In this document: piece by piece, positions 52,774 to 60,646 of the stretch
How the letters are laid out: each line of letters opens with the position of its first letter
Numbering within the stretch: position 1 is the first letter of the stretch
Made by a program: the position numbers and the translations under genes
From: Lacipirellula limnantheis
GTDB lineage: Bacteria > Planctomycetota > Planctomycetia > Pirellulales > Lacipirellulaceae
DNA: 64,000 nucleotides
Assembly: GCF_007746075.1 (NCBI RefSeq)
Contig: NZ_CP036339.1
Location: 6,690,028 to 6,754,027 of the forward strand
Direction of reading: 5' to 3'
The notes under the pieces: generated by a model
Databases searched by the model: none
Seen by the model: only the letters and a program-made list of their open reading frames with translations
Told to the model about the DNA's origin: nothing

Positions 52774-53090
52774 GTGACGGCAATTCCGGAGAGTTGAGAT
52801 GGTGTTCGCGGGCGGTCACGTTCAACATATCGCAGCTGAATGAAAATTGCTGCCGCTCTGGGCATGCCCGCCATATCCTCCAACTCCCTCCCCAAAAGCT
52901 GGCCATGCCGCCAAAATTTTGCTCAGAAAGCCCAAAATAAACCTGCCGACTTTTTCGTTGAAATTGGCCGCGCCTTTCCCTAACGTGAACTTCCGTCCAC
53001 GCGCCAAGGGCGAACCTTGATATCTCTCGCAAAGGCTCCCAGATTCTCAACGCAGAAAGACGTCTAGAACAAAGAATCGCTTGCCCTGCA

Positions 53091-53130
53091 TTTTTTGCGT
53101 TTCTTAGCGCCTTTGCGCCTTCGCGAGAAA
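53091..53130. repeat. Interspersed repeat-like sequence (TTTGCGTTTCTTAGCGCC type)
   Basis: The motif TTTGCGTTTCTTAGCGCC continues as TTTGCGCCTTCGCG. It resembles a family of short repeats built on 'gcgtctttgcgcct' that I recall from many environmental bacterial genomes. Only one clear copy is seen in this window, so the assignment is weak. Confidence 0.4.
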
Positions 53131-53300
53131 CTCAAAGCGTCACGGGTACTAGTCGGGGACCCGATCGATGAACAGCCCATTGATCTCCAGCGCCGCCAGC
53201 TCGACGTCGGCGTCGTACGCAAAGCCCGGCGCGCCCACATCGCCGCCTTTCAGCAGCAGGCGCCGGTGGGGGGAGCGTCAAACTGTCGCGAGAAACAGCT

Positions 53301-53457
53301 GACGCGACAGCAAGCGACAGGTGCACTGCCGACGCGACAGCAGCGGCAGCAGCGCGACTCACCACTCCTCCGATTCACCAACTCCCAATCACCCGCCCCG
53401 CCACTGTCGCCAAAAACACACGAGGCGACACCGGACGACACGACAGCAAGCGACTCG
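53301..53457. repeat. Degenerate short repeat around GACGCGACAGCAAGCGAC
   Basis: Related strings occur at 53301, 53331 (GACGCGACAGCAG) and 53439 (CACGACAGCAAGCGACTCG), with a fourth partial copy near 53558 (CGACGCGAC). The copies are imperfect and unevenly spaced. No function is evident. Confidence 0.45.
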
Positions 53458-53694
53458 CCGATAGACGCCGCCCCGTTTGAACCCCATCGTTCCGCCACGC
53501 TAACAATCGCAACAACTCCCGCCCTGGTCGAAACTTAGGACTTCTGTCGTGCGAACGACGCGACGCGACAAAAAGCATCCGATCGTTGCTCAGCCTGCAA
53601 CGGCGACTACAGTAAGAGGAGTCAGCAGGCGGCCGCCCCGGCGGTCAGGCGGTACGCCGCCCGTCACGGAACATGTCACATGCTAAGGAACGAG

Positions 53695-54339
53695 ATGAGA
53701 GTATCCGCCTGTTCGCTCCGCGCCCTGGCGCTGTCAGCCATGGCCATCGCCTGCTCCGCCGGCGCCGCTGGGGCCGCCTCCTACACCGAGTCGGTCGACG
53801 GTGATCTGTCAGGCGTTGCCGCGTCGCCGACGCCGTGGGCCCTGGGCGTCGGCGCCAATCCGCTCACCGGAACCGCGGGGACGAACTTCAATACCGGCGC
53901 CGGCGACTACGACTTGGTCTCGTTCACCCTGCCGGCCGGACTGCGGCTCGATTCGATCACGGTGACGAACTACCAGAACGTCGACCCGTTCGCACTGGCG
54001 TTCTTCGGTCTCCAGGCTGGAACTCCCTGGCTCGACGGCTTCGGCTTCAACATCACCGGCACGTTTCTGATGGGCTGGGCCCACCTCGACAGCTCGATGG
54101 GGGGAGTCGACCTGCTCGCCAAGATTCAAGACCACGCCAACGATCCGCCGTTCGCCATTCCCCTCAGCAGCGGGACCTACACGCTATTGATCCAGGACAT
54201 CGACACCACGTTCGACTACACGCTCACGTTCAACGCGTCGGCGGTCCCCGAGCCTTCATCCTTGGCCCTAGCCGCCGTCGGTGCGATCGCAGGTGCACGA
54301 ATCGGCGTGCGCCGTCGCGCTGTGGTTCGTTGCGAGTGA
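53695..54339 (+). CDS. PEP-CTERM protein, paralogue of the protein at 23875-24603
   Basis: The ATG at 53695 follows AAGGA by five bases and was preferred to the ATG at 53680. The 214-residue product has a signal peptide (about 1-27) and a mature part without a recognised domain. It aligns with the 23875 protein throughout: LRLDSIT, LQAGTPWLDGFGFNI, MGWAHLDSS, QDHANDPPFAIPL. VPEPSSLALAAVGAIAGARI and GVRRRAVV form the PEP-CTERM tail, which here ends normally after the basic cluster. A secreted, anchored protein of unknown role. Confidence 0.85.
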   Translation: MRVSACSLRALALSAMAIACSAGAAGAASYTESVDGDLSGVAASPTPWALGVGANPLTGTAGTNFNTGAGDYDLVSFTLPAGLRLDSITVTNYQNVDPFALAFFGLQAGTPWLDGFGFNITGTFLMGWAHLDSSMGGVDLLAKIQDHANDPPFAIPLSSGTYTLLIQDIDTTFDYTLTFNASAVPEPSSLALAAVGAIAGARIGVRRRAVVRCE

Positions 54340-54399
54340 TTCCGACGCCGTCGTTGGCCGACTATACTCGCAAGAGCGTTCACCAACGAGGGCGGCCAG

Positions 54400-56898
54400 A
54401 TGGCGATCGGCGTAACGAATCAAGTACGCGTACGACAACGCGCGTTCATGGCCGCTTGGGCGATCTCGTGGCTCTGGCTCGCCGGTTTAGCCTGGGGCGA
54501 CGCTGCCGACGCGAATGCAGACCAGTCGGTCGGCATTGATCTGACGAGCGCTAAGGTCTTCGCTCCCGCCGATCTCACCGGCCCCGAAACGAAGGCAGTG
54601 CACCTGCTGGTCGACGAGATCGCCGCGCGCACGCGGCTGCGTTTGGAGATCGTTCGCGACTGGCCGCAAGACGAACAACAAGCGGTCATTGCGGTCGGTC
54701 AGGCGAAAGCCCTCGCCGCTCACGCCACCGTCGCGGACGAGAGGGCGTCCAGCGGGACGCTGCCGGCCGAGGGGTTCCGCATCGTCACGGAGACGTCGGC
54801 GGGCCGCTCGCCGACCATCTTCGTTCTCGGCAATGACGAGCGAGGCGTCTTGTTTGGCGTCGGCAAGCTGTTGCGTTCACTGGAGATGACGCGCGATCGC
54901 CTCGCCCTACGCGCGCCGCTCGAGGTGACGGCCGCGCCGGCCATGCCGATTCGCGGACATCAACTCGGCTATCGACCAAAGACGAACTCTTACGACGGCT
55001 GGGATCTGCCGCAGTGGGAACAGTACCTGCGCGATCTCACGGTGTTCGGCTGCAATACGATTGAGTTGATTCCGCCACGATCCGACGACGACGCCGACAG
55101 TCCCCACTTCCCGCGCCCGCCGCTGGAGATGATGGTCGGCATGTCGCAGCTTGCGGACGACTACGGGCTCGACGTTTCGCTTTGGTATCCGGCCATGGAC
55201 GCCAGCTACGCGACCGAAGCGGAGATCGCCGCCGGGCTCGCCGAATGGCGCGGCGTCCTCTCGAAGCTGCCGCGCGTCGATGCGATCTTCCTCCCCTTCG
55301 GCGATCCTGGCGAAGCACCGCCCGAGCAACTCGTCGCGCTCCTTCAGCGACAAGCCGTTCAACTTGAGGAGCTTCACGCGGGCGCTCAGGTCTGGGTTTC
55401 GCTGCAGGGGCTCACCCAGCCGCAGTTCGACGACCTGATCGATTTCCTCCGCACCGATCCCACGTGGCTCACCGGCGTCGTTCACGGTCCGCAGACGCGC
55501 GTCAGCGTGGCCAAGCTGCGCGAGCTGCTGCCGCGACGCCTCGCGATCCGCGGCTATCCCGACATCACCCACAGCATGCGCTGCGAGTATCCCGTGCCTG
55601 ATTGGGACGTCGCCTACGCGATGACCGAGGGGCGCGAGATCATCAACCCGCGGCCGCTCGACGAGACGACGATCTTTAAGCAGTATCGCGATCACGCCGT
55701 CGGCGTCGTCACCTATTCCGAGGGGTGCAACGACGACCTCAACAAGATGATCTGGAGCCAGCTCTGCTGGGATCCGGCGGCGCGGCCGATCGACTCGCTA
55801 CAAGACTACGGCCGGTACTTCATCGGCAGCGACCAGGGGAGCGACTTCGCGCTCGGGCTGTTGGCGCTCGAACAAAACTGGCGCGGGCCGTTGCTCACCA
55901 ACGGCACAGTGCTGACGACGCTCCAGCAGTTCCAAGCGATCGAGCAAGCGGCTCCGCCGGCGCTGCGGCAAAACTGGCGCTTCCAGCAGGCGCTCTATCG
56001 CGCCTATTACGACGCCTACCAACAGGCGCGGCTCGTCGAGGAAACGGCGCAGGAAGCGGCCGCCATGGAGGCGCTCATCCAGGCGGAAGCCCTCGGCGCA
56101 GAAGGAGCGCTGGCAAGGGCCGAGGCGATCCTCGCTCGCGCCGAGGCGCCGGCGCCGCACGATGCGCTCGCCGCGCGCGTCAAGGAGTTGGCCGAAGCCT
56201 TGTTCCAAAGCATTCGTATGCAGCTTTCGGTCGCGAAGTACGGAGCGATCGACGTCAACCGCGGTGCGAACCTCGACGAGCTCGACGTGCCGCTCAACAA
56301 CCGGCGCTGGCTAAGGCGGAAATTTGCCGCGATTCGCGCGCTCAGCAGTGAGCAAGCGAAGCTCGAAGCGATTGGCGAAATCCTGCACTGGACCGATCCC
56401 GGGCCTGGCGGCTTCTACGACGACCTGGGGAACCCAGTTGCGCAACCCCACCTGGTGCGCGACGACTTCTATCCGGTCGACCCTGGATTTCTCTCGCATC
56501 CCACGCTCGGCTTCCGCAGCGATCCCCGCTGGCGCCGCTCGTGGTGCACCCACGTCGACGGCCTGTATGCAACGCCTGTAACGATGCACTACGACAACCT
56601 CGACCCCCACGCGCGTTACAAGGTGCGCGTCGTTTACGCGGGGGAGTCCTTCGACGTTGCCGTGAAGTTGTCCGCCGTAGCGTCAGACGATTCGTCGGCG
56701 CCGACGGAGCGTGAGATCGAGATCCATCCGTTCCGGCCGAAGCCGCAGCCGGTGGCGCCGGTAGAGTTCGACGTTCCAGCCGCAGCGACGGCAGGCGGCG
56801 AGCTAACGCTCCGGTGGCAATCGAACCCTGAGCGAGGCGGTCCCGGACGGGGATGCCAGATCGCCGAAGTTTGGCTGTTACGCGCTGATGAACCTTAA
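54400..56898 (+). CDS. Secreted glycoside-hydrolase-like protein (GH67N/beta-hexosaminidase N-domain plus TIM barrel)
   Basis: The 832-residue protein has a signal peptide (about 17-34; the ATG at 54448 could be the start). Residues about 60-170 (TKAVHLLVDEIAARTRLRLE, then AVIAVGQAKALAAHA, GFRIVTETSAGRSPTIFVLG) form an alpha/beta domain like the N-domain of alpha-glucuronidases and GH20 enzymes. A barrel follows (GYRPKTNSYDGWDLPQWEQY, DVSLWYPAMDASYATEAEI), then a helical region (about 500-620) rich in Ala/Glu, and a C-terminal beta-domain. The substrate is probably a uronic or amino sugar polysaccharide but cannot be assigned. It starts 60 bp after the PEP-CTERM gene. Confidence 0.7.
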   Translation: MAIGVTNQVRVRQRAFMAAWAISWLWLAGLAWGDAADANADQSVGIDLTSAKVFAPADLTGPETKAVHLLVDEIAARTRLRLEIVRDWPQDEQQAVIAVGQAKALAAHATVADERASSGTLPAEGFRIVTETSAGRSPTIFVLGNDERGVLFGVGKLLRSLEMTRDRLALRAPLEVTAAPAMPIRGHQLGYRPKTNSYDGWDLPQWEQYLRDLTVFGCNTIELIPPRSDDDADSPHFPRPPLEMMVGMSQLADDYGLDVSLWYPAMDASYATEAEIAAGLAEWRGVLSKLPRVDAIFLPFGDPGEAPPEQLVALLQRQAVQLEELHAGAQVWVSLQGLTQPQFDDLIDFLRTDPTWLTGVVHGPQTRVSVAKLRELLPRRLAIRGYPDITHSMRCEYPVPDWDVAYAMTEGREIINPRPLDETTIFKQYRDHAVGVVTYSEGCNDDLNKMIWSQLCWDPAARPIDSLQDYGRYFIGSDQGSDFALGLLALEQNWRGPLLTNGTVLTTLQQFQAIEQAAPPALRQNWRFQQALYRAYYDAYQQARLVEETAQEAAAMEALIQAEALGAEGALARAEAILARAEAPAPHDALAARVKELAEALFQSIRMQLSVAKYGAIDVNRGANLDELDVPLNNRRWLRRKFAAIRALSSEQAKLEAIGEILHWTDPGPGGFYDDLGNPVAQPHLVRDDFYPVDPGFLSHPTLGFRSDPRWRRSWCTHVDGLYATPVTMHYDNLDPHARYKVRVVYAGESFDVAVKLSAVASDDSSAPTEREIEIHPFRPKPQPVAPVEFDVPAAATAGGELTLRWQSNPERGGPGRGCQIAEVWLLRADEP

Positions 56899-56912
56899 TG
56901 CGTGGCGCCTAT

Positions 56913-56994
56913 AGCCCCTGGCTTCGCCAGAGGGTAGCGTTACGTTAGGCGACGCCGCTCGATATAGTGACCAACCCCCTGGCGGAGCCAGGGG
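56913..56994. repeat. REP-like pair in opposite orientation
   Basis: One palindrome (CCCCTGGC-TTC-GCCAGAGG, 56913-56931, one mismatch) and another (CCCCTGGC-GGA-GCCAGGGG, 56976-56994) lie about 45 bp apart in inverted orientation after the glycosidase stop. The second is identical to the 14131-14149 copy with flanks. The pairing resembles bacterial REP/BIME units. Confidence 0.65.
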
Positions 56995-57024
56995 CTGCAA
57001 TTGCGAAGTGGGCGAACAAGCACG

Positions 57025-57840
57025 ATGAGCGAATCACTCCTGGCCGCCCTGCGAGCTGGCCGGCGCGTCTACGGGACGATGGTCGCCTCGAGTTCTCCCC
57101 TGTGGCCAGCGCTGCTGAAGCGGACCGGTCTCGACTTTGTTTTCATCGATACCGAGCATGTGGCGCTCGACCGCGAGACTGTCTCCTGGATGTGCCGCGC
57201 CTACGCCGCGCTCGAACTCACGCCAATCGTGCGCATCCCGACGCTTTGCCCGGTCGAAGCGGGCAAGATGCTCGATGCCGGGGCGCAGGGCATCATCGCT
57301 CCCTACGTCGAAACGGCCGAACAGGTGCGCACCCTCGTCGGGGCGGTAAAGTACGGTCCGCTCAAGGGCGAACGTCGCGCGGCGATCCTCGCCGGGCGCG
57401 AGCCCATGGAGCCGGCCTTGGCGGAGTACGTCGATGCGCGCAACGCCGCCAACCTCTGCATCGTGAACATCGAAAGCGTCCCGGCCATGGCAAATCTTGA
57501 CGAGATCTTGCGCGTTCCGGGCCTCGACGTGGTGCTCGTCGGTCCGCACGATCTTTCATGCAGTCTCGGCATTCCGGAAGAGTATGGCCATCCTCGCTTC
57601 GAGTCGGCCGTGCGCGAGATCATCGTCAAGTCGCGGGCCGCGGGCGTGGCCGCCGGACTGCATATGGTGTACGGCGACGTCGCGCAAGAGGCGACATGGG
57701 CGCGGGAGGGAGCCAACTTCATCCTCCACAGCGGCGACGCATTCCTCGTCGAGCGGCACCTCCGCCGCGAGCTCGCCCAGCTACGCCGCGAATTGGGGGA
57801 CGCTGCCGGGAACGTCGACAATCGCACGACGGCGATTTAA
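57025..57840 (+). CDS. HpcH/HpaI aldolase family protein
   Basis: The ATG at 57025 opens a 271-residue class II aldolase of the 2-keto-3-deoxy acid group (4-hydroxy-2-oxovalerate/2-dehydro-3-deoxyglucarate aldolase type). The motifs are DFVFIDTEHVALDRE with the catalytic-region Glu-His, GAQGIIAPYVETAEQVR, CIVNIESVPAMANLDEIL with the metal-binding Glu, and VVLVGPHDLSCSLGIP. The enzyme probably splits a 2-keto-3-deoxy sugar acid or similar; substrate not assigned. It lies after a secreted uronidase-like gene, which fits uronate catabolism, but that link is only an inference. Confidence 0.9.
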   Translation: MSESLLAALRAGRRVYGTMVASSSPLWPALLKRTGLDFVFIDTEHVALDRETVSWMCRAYAALELTPIVRIPTLCPVEAGKMLDAGAQGIIAPYVETAEQVRTLVGAVKYGPLKGERRAAILAGREPMEPALAEYVDARNAANLCIVNIESVPAMANLDEILRVPGLDVVLVGPHDLSCSLGIPEEYGHPRFESAVREIIVKSRAAGVAAGLHMVYGDVAQEATWAREGANFILHSGDAFLVERHLRRELAQLRRELGDAAGNVDNRTTAI

Positions 57841-57886
57841 AGAATGGAACAGGAAAAGAGGCGGTGTCGAGATCGCCAACGGCAGT

Positions 57887-58633
57887 CTACGGCACTCGCA
57901 GCCGTTCGCGCTGCAGTCGCTCGGCGATGAAGTTGATGGCCGGTTCGGCCATTCGCTCGACGTAAGCCTCCAGGTCGCCTCCTGCGGTCGTTTCCAGGTC
58001 GGCATCGTACGGCACGCCGAGCGAGTAGAGCTTCATCCGCAATCGATCAGCGCCGTCGTGGCGAAGGTAGTCGGCCGGGTCGCTGGCGAACCATTGATGC
58101 CGCGGCCAGTTGAGCGGATGAATATGGAGCGTAGCGGTGTCTTGGCGGGCTTGTTCCGCATCGCGATAGAGTTGCGCAAGCGTGGGGTCGCCCGCCTCCA
58201 TCGCACGATGATAGTCGATCGTCGGCGCGATCGCGGCACAGATGGGGAAGAGGTTCGGCTGCTGATAGGAGAACTTCAGCCCCCCCTGCCCTCCCATGCC
58301 GACGCCGAGGAGAGCAATCTGCGGCGGAGCGACTTGCCAGCATTCCGCGAGCCAAGGCAGCACGCTTTGGATGAGAAACTGTGCCGTCGACCGCTTCGTA
58401 TCGAACGGCGGCCAGAGTCGATCGGTCCACCAGCTGCGGCCGGTCAGGGGCGCCAGGCAACGCAGCCCGCGCCGGGCGAGTTGCTGCATAACGATTGGTC
58501 GCTGCTCGAACTTCCGATCGTCTTCGTCATGCAAGTAGATGACGGTAGAGCCGTCCGACGCCGGCGCACCAGGCGTGAAGGCTCGGCAATGATGGCCGGC
58601 AATCTCCAGGTCGGTCCAGACTTCGTCGCTCAA
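57887..58633 (-). CDS. Alpha/beta-hydrolase-fold protein lacking the nucleophile Ser
   Basis: The 248-residue protein has an esterase-type alpha/beta hydrolase layout: TVIYLHDEDD (oxyanion-hole strand), PPQIALLGVGMGGQGGLKFS (nucleophile elbow), and a helical cap of EAGDPTLAQLYRDAEQA. The elbow reads G-V-G112-M-G where GxSxG is expected, because the codon is GGC instead of AGC. The usual late His is also not found in its typical place (TAGGDLEAYVERM near residue 220). The protein may be a pseudo-hydrolase, or its family may use other residues. The substrate is unknown. It is opposite in strand to its neighbours. Confidence 0.75.
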   Translation of the reverse strand: MSDEVWTDLEIAGHHCRAFTPGAPASDGSTVIYLHDEDDRKFEQRPIVMQQLARRGLRCLAPLTGRSWWTDRLWPPFDTKRSTAQFLIQSVLPWLAECWQVAPPQIALLGVGMGGQGGLKFSYQQPNLFPICAAIAPTIDYHRAMEAGDPTLAQLYRDAEQARQDTATLHIHPLNWPRHQWFASDPADYLRHDGADRLRMKLYSLGVPYDADLETTAGGDLEAYVERMAEPAINFIAERLQRERLRVP

Positions 58634-58777
58634 GTCTCTTCCTTTGTGCCTGTGGGGCGTGGTCGCTCGCTTCGCGGCCGTTCCGGAGTCTGGACGGTTG
58701 CTGGCCCGTTATCTTACCCCGTCGCACGCCTTGGGTCGTGGCCCTACAATGGCGGCCCCCCCACACCGCGACTCGCC

Positions 58778-59908
58778 ATGCCTGCTGCGAAACACCCGCT
58801 GCGGATTCTGCACCTGACGACGCGTCTCGACGGTTATGGCGGCGCGAGCATGTTGCGTTCGCTGGCCATGAGCCAAGCAGCGGCCGGCGACCGAGTGGTG
58901 GTCGCGCCGCTGCTGGCGGAGAAGCTTCCGGTTCACGCCCTGCGAGATCAAAACGTCACGGTCCAAACTCTCGGCGGTCGCTGGCCGATCGATGTGATCG
59001 CTCTAGCTCGGCTCGCACGCTTGCGCCGGCAGCTGGCGGCGGCCGTCACCCATACGTGGGACGTCCGCACGCTCGCTCACGCGGCGCTGAGCGGTCGGCG
59101 CCGGCCGGGGCAGGTGCTCATCGGATCGCTGCTAGCGATTGGCGACGCGACGCGTTGGAGCGAACGCGTATTGCGCTCCGTCCACCCGCGCGTTACCGCA
59201 CTTACGGTTCCCGAGGAGGCGTCGCGGGAGCGGCTCACGCAGCTAGGCATTGATGCCAGCCGCATTCATGTGATTCCGCCAGGCGTGTCGCGGCGCGGCG
59301 CTGGCGAGGCCGGCCCGGCGCGGGCCGGCCTACTGAGCGAGCTCCAACTCGCGGGCGAGACCAAGCTGATTGCCGTGGCCGGACCGCTGCGACGCCATCG
59401 GCAGGTCGACGAGGCCATTTGGGCCTTCGAGTTGGTGCGCATTATCCATCCGACCGCCCGGCTGTTGATCGTCGGCGACGGTAACGATCGGGCGCGCTTG
59501 GAAGGGTTCGCGCAACAAGTGAGCGAGCCGGGCTGCGTCCGATTTCTCGGCTATCGTGACGATTGGCTCGCACTGCTGCCGGGGATTGACGTTTTTTGGC
59601 AACTGAACGCGTCGGTGACGACGCCGTTGGCGGTCCTCGAAGCCGGCGCCGCGGGCGTGCCGAGCGTCGCCAGCGACGTCCCCGCCCATCGTGCCGCGGT
59701 GGTTCATGATCGAACCGGGCTATTGGTGAAGCTCGGCGACCGGGCCGAAGCGGTGCGCGCCACCGACGAGTTGTTCGCTAATCGAGCGCGGGCCGAGCGG
59801 ATGGGACTCGCGGCGGCCGAACGGATGGCGGAGAAGTGGTCGCTGGACGCAACGCTCGCGGCGTTTGATCGCCTGTACGAGAGACTCGTGCACGCTCCCG
59901 CGCCCTAG
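58778..59908 (+). CDS. Glycosyltransferase, GT4 family (GT-B fold)
   Basis: The start at ATG 58778 gives 376 residues; the frame is open upstream to 57497 over the convergent gene but has no coding character. The N-terminal half begins with ILHLTTRLDGYGGASMLRSL, a Rossmann-like donor fold. The C-terminal half has LLIVGDGNDRARLEGFAQQ and LAVLEAGAAGVPSVASDVPA, which is the EX7E-like nucleotide-sugar region of GT4 (with Glu in 'LEAGAAG'). It should transfer a sugar from a nucleotide donor to an unknown acceptor, perhaps a surface glycan or lipid. No cell-wall cluster surrounds it. Confidence 0.85.
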   Translation: MPAAKHPLRILHLTTRLDGYGGASMLRSLAMSQAAAGDRVVVAPLLAEKLPVHALRDQNVTVQTLGGRWPIDVIALARLARLRRQLAAAVTHTWDVRTLAHAALSGRRRPGQVLIGSLLAIGDATRWSERVLRSVHPRVTALTVPEEASRERLTQLGIDASRIHVIPPGVSRRGAGEAGPARAGLLSELQLAGETKLIAVAGPLRRHRQVDEAIWAFELVRIIHPTARLLIVGDGNDRARLEGFAQQVSEPGCVRFLGYRDDWLALLPGIDVFWQLNASVTTPLAVLEAGAAGVPSVASDVPAHRAAVVHDRTGLLVKLGDRAEAVRATDELFANRARAERMGLAAAERMAEKWSLDATLAAFDRLYERLVHAPAP

Positions 59909-59940
59909 CGCGATTCCTCCGACATCCTGAGCGAGGCCCA

Positions 59941-60153
59941 TCAGATTGCGTCGGCGACGATTTTTCGGACGCGGGCGAGGCATTGCGACGTGACAATCTG
60001 CGGCGGCATCCAGACGTCGTCGATGCTGGCCATCCCATGGCCGACCGCGCGGCGGCGGCGTTCAGAGTTAGTCCAGTTGCGGCGAATCTCCGCACAATGC
60101 TCGACGATCTCCCGGCGAGTCGGCAGGTATTCGGGACGCTGGAGACGGTTCAT
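59941..60153 (-). CDS. Small basic protein with possible structured leader
   Basis: The ATG at 60153 follows GAGGGGGT and gives 70 residues. The sequence MNRLQRPEYLPTRREIVEHC, then WTNSERRRRAV, is strongly basic with few hydrophobic stretches, and the tail (PPQIVTSQCLARVRKIVAD) is helical. It could bind nucleic acid or the ribosome. I recall similar small proteins in planctomycetes but cannot name a family. The mRNA leader carries a 11-bp stem (60189-60263). A longer frame to 60315 lacks a ribosome site. Confidence 0.5.
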   Translation of the reverse strand: MNRLQRPEYLPTRREIVEHCAEIRRNWTNSERRRRAVGHGMASIDDVWMPPQIVTSQCLARVRKIVADAI

Positions 60154-60188
60154 ACCCCCTCGATGTTTGGCTGAACGTGCCGAAAGAA

Positions 60189-60263
60189 ACCGCCGGGGCC
60201 AGGTTGCACGCGGTGGCAAGCAGGCGGTGGGCATCCCGAGACGGCAAGCCCAGCCCCGGCGGT
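60189..60263 (-). promoter_or_regulatory. Long stem-loop in the leader of the small basic gene
   Basis: ACCGCCGGGGC (60189-60199) pairs with GCCCCGGCGGT (60253-60263) over 11 bp, enclosing a 53-base region with a further short stem (TGGGC/GCCCA). On the minus strand the stem is followed by TTTCTTT, so it could be an attenuator, a terminator or part of a leader riboswitch. It lies 36 bp from the ATG. Confidence 0.4.
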
Positions 60264-60408
60264 CAGGTGGTGAGATCGTTGTAACCGTCGACCATGGAGA
60301 TTGTGTGTAGGCCAAAGGAAAAATGGGCGAAGATTGCGGAGGCGGGATAAGACGGGGTCGGGAGACCTGTCAAGTCAGTGCCCTAGAGCCGCCATCGAAG
60401 AGAATGGG

Positions 60409-60466
60409 ACCGCCGATAGACGCGAATCAACGCAGATGGAAAGAATTATCTGCGTTCATCGGCGGT
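60409..60466. repeat. Palindromic interspersed repeat (ACCGCCGAT...AACGCAGAT type)
   Basis: ACCGCCGAT (60409-60417) and AACGCAGAT (60429-60437) are complemented by ATCTGCGTT (60448-60456) and ATCGGCGGT (60458-60466). The left arm carries an extra AGACGCGAATC. A related one-armed version overlaps the start of the small gene at 43849. Confidence 0.65.
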
Positions 60467-60646
60467 TCCAAATTTCCCTTTCCTCGGCGCTCACGGCGCT
60501 CTAGGGGTGCTTGGCGGTCAATCATTGAACTTCGCAGGTCTCCCGCCGTCGCGCCCGCACATATTACGTCCGCTGCCCAAACCCTCTAGAATCAGTGACT
60601 TCGGTCCCAGGAATTCCTGAGCCGCGCACCACGGAGGATGCATTCG

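Larger units (their letters stand above)
52774..53694. other. Long intergenic region with interspersed repeats
   Basis: No gene is supported in these 921 bp. They contain a 40-bp stretch of the type TTTGCGTTTCTTAGCGCC (53091-53130) and degenerate copies of a GACGCGACAGCAAGCGAC motif (about 53301-53457). ORFs at 53095-53538 and on the other strand are rejected for lack of coding character. Confidence 0.55.

Noticed and set aside
53095-53538. Plus-strand ORF of 147 aa in the repeat-rich intergenic region
   Set aside because: It runs through degenerate repeats and an interspersed repeat; the composition is not protein-like.
57497-58777. N-terminal extension of the glycosyltransferase frame to 803 aa
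   Set aside because: The extra part runs over the aldolase and hydrolase genes, has low-complexity composition, and the family N-terminus starts at the ATG at 58778.
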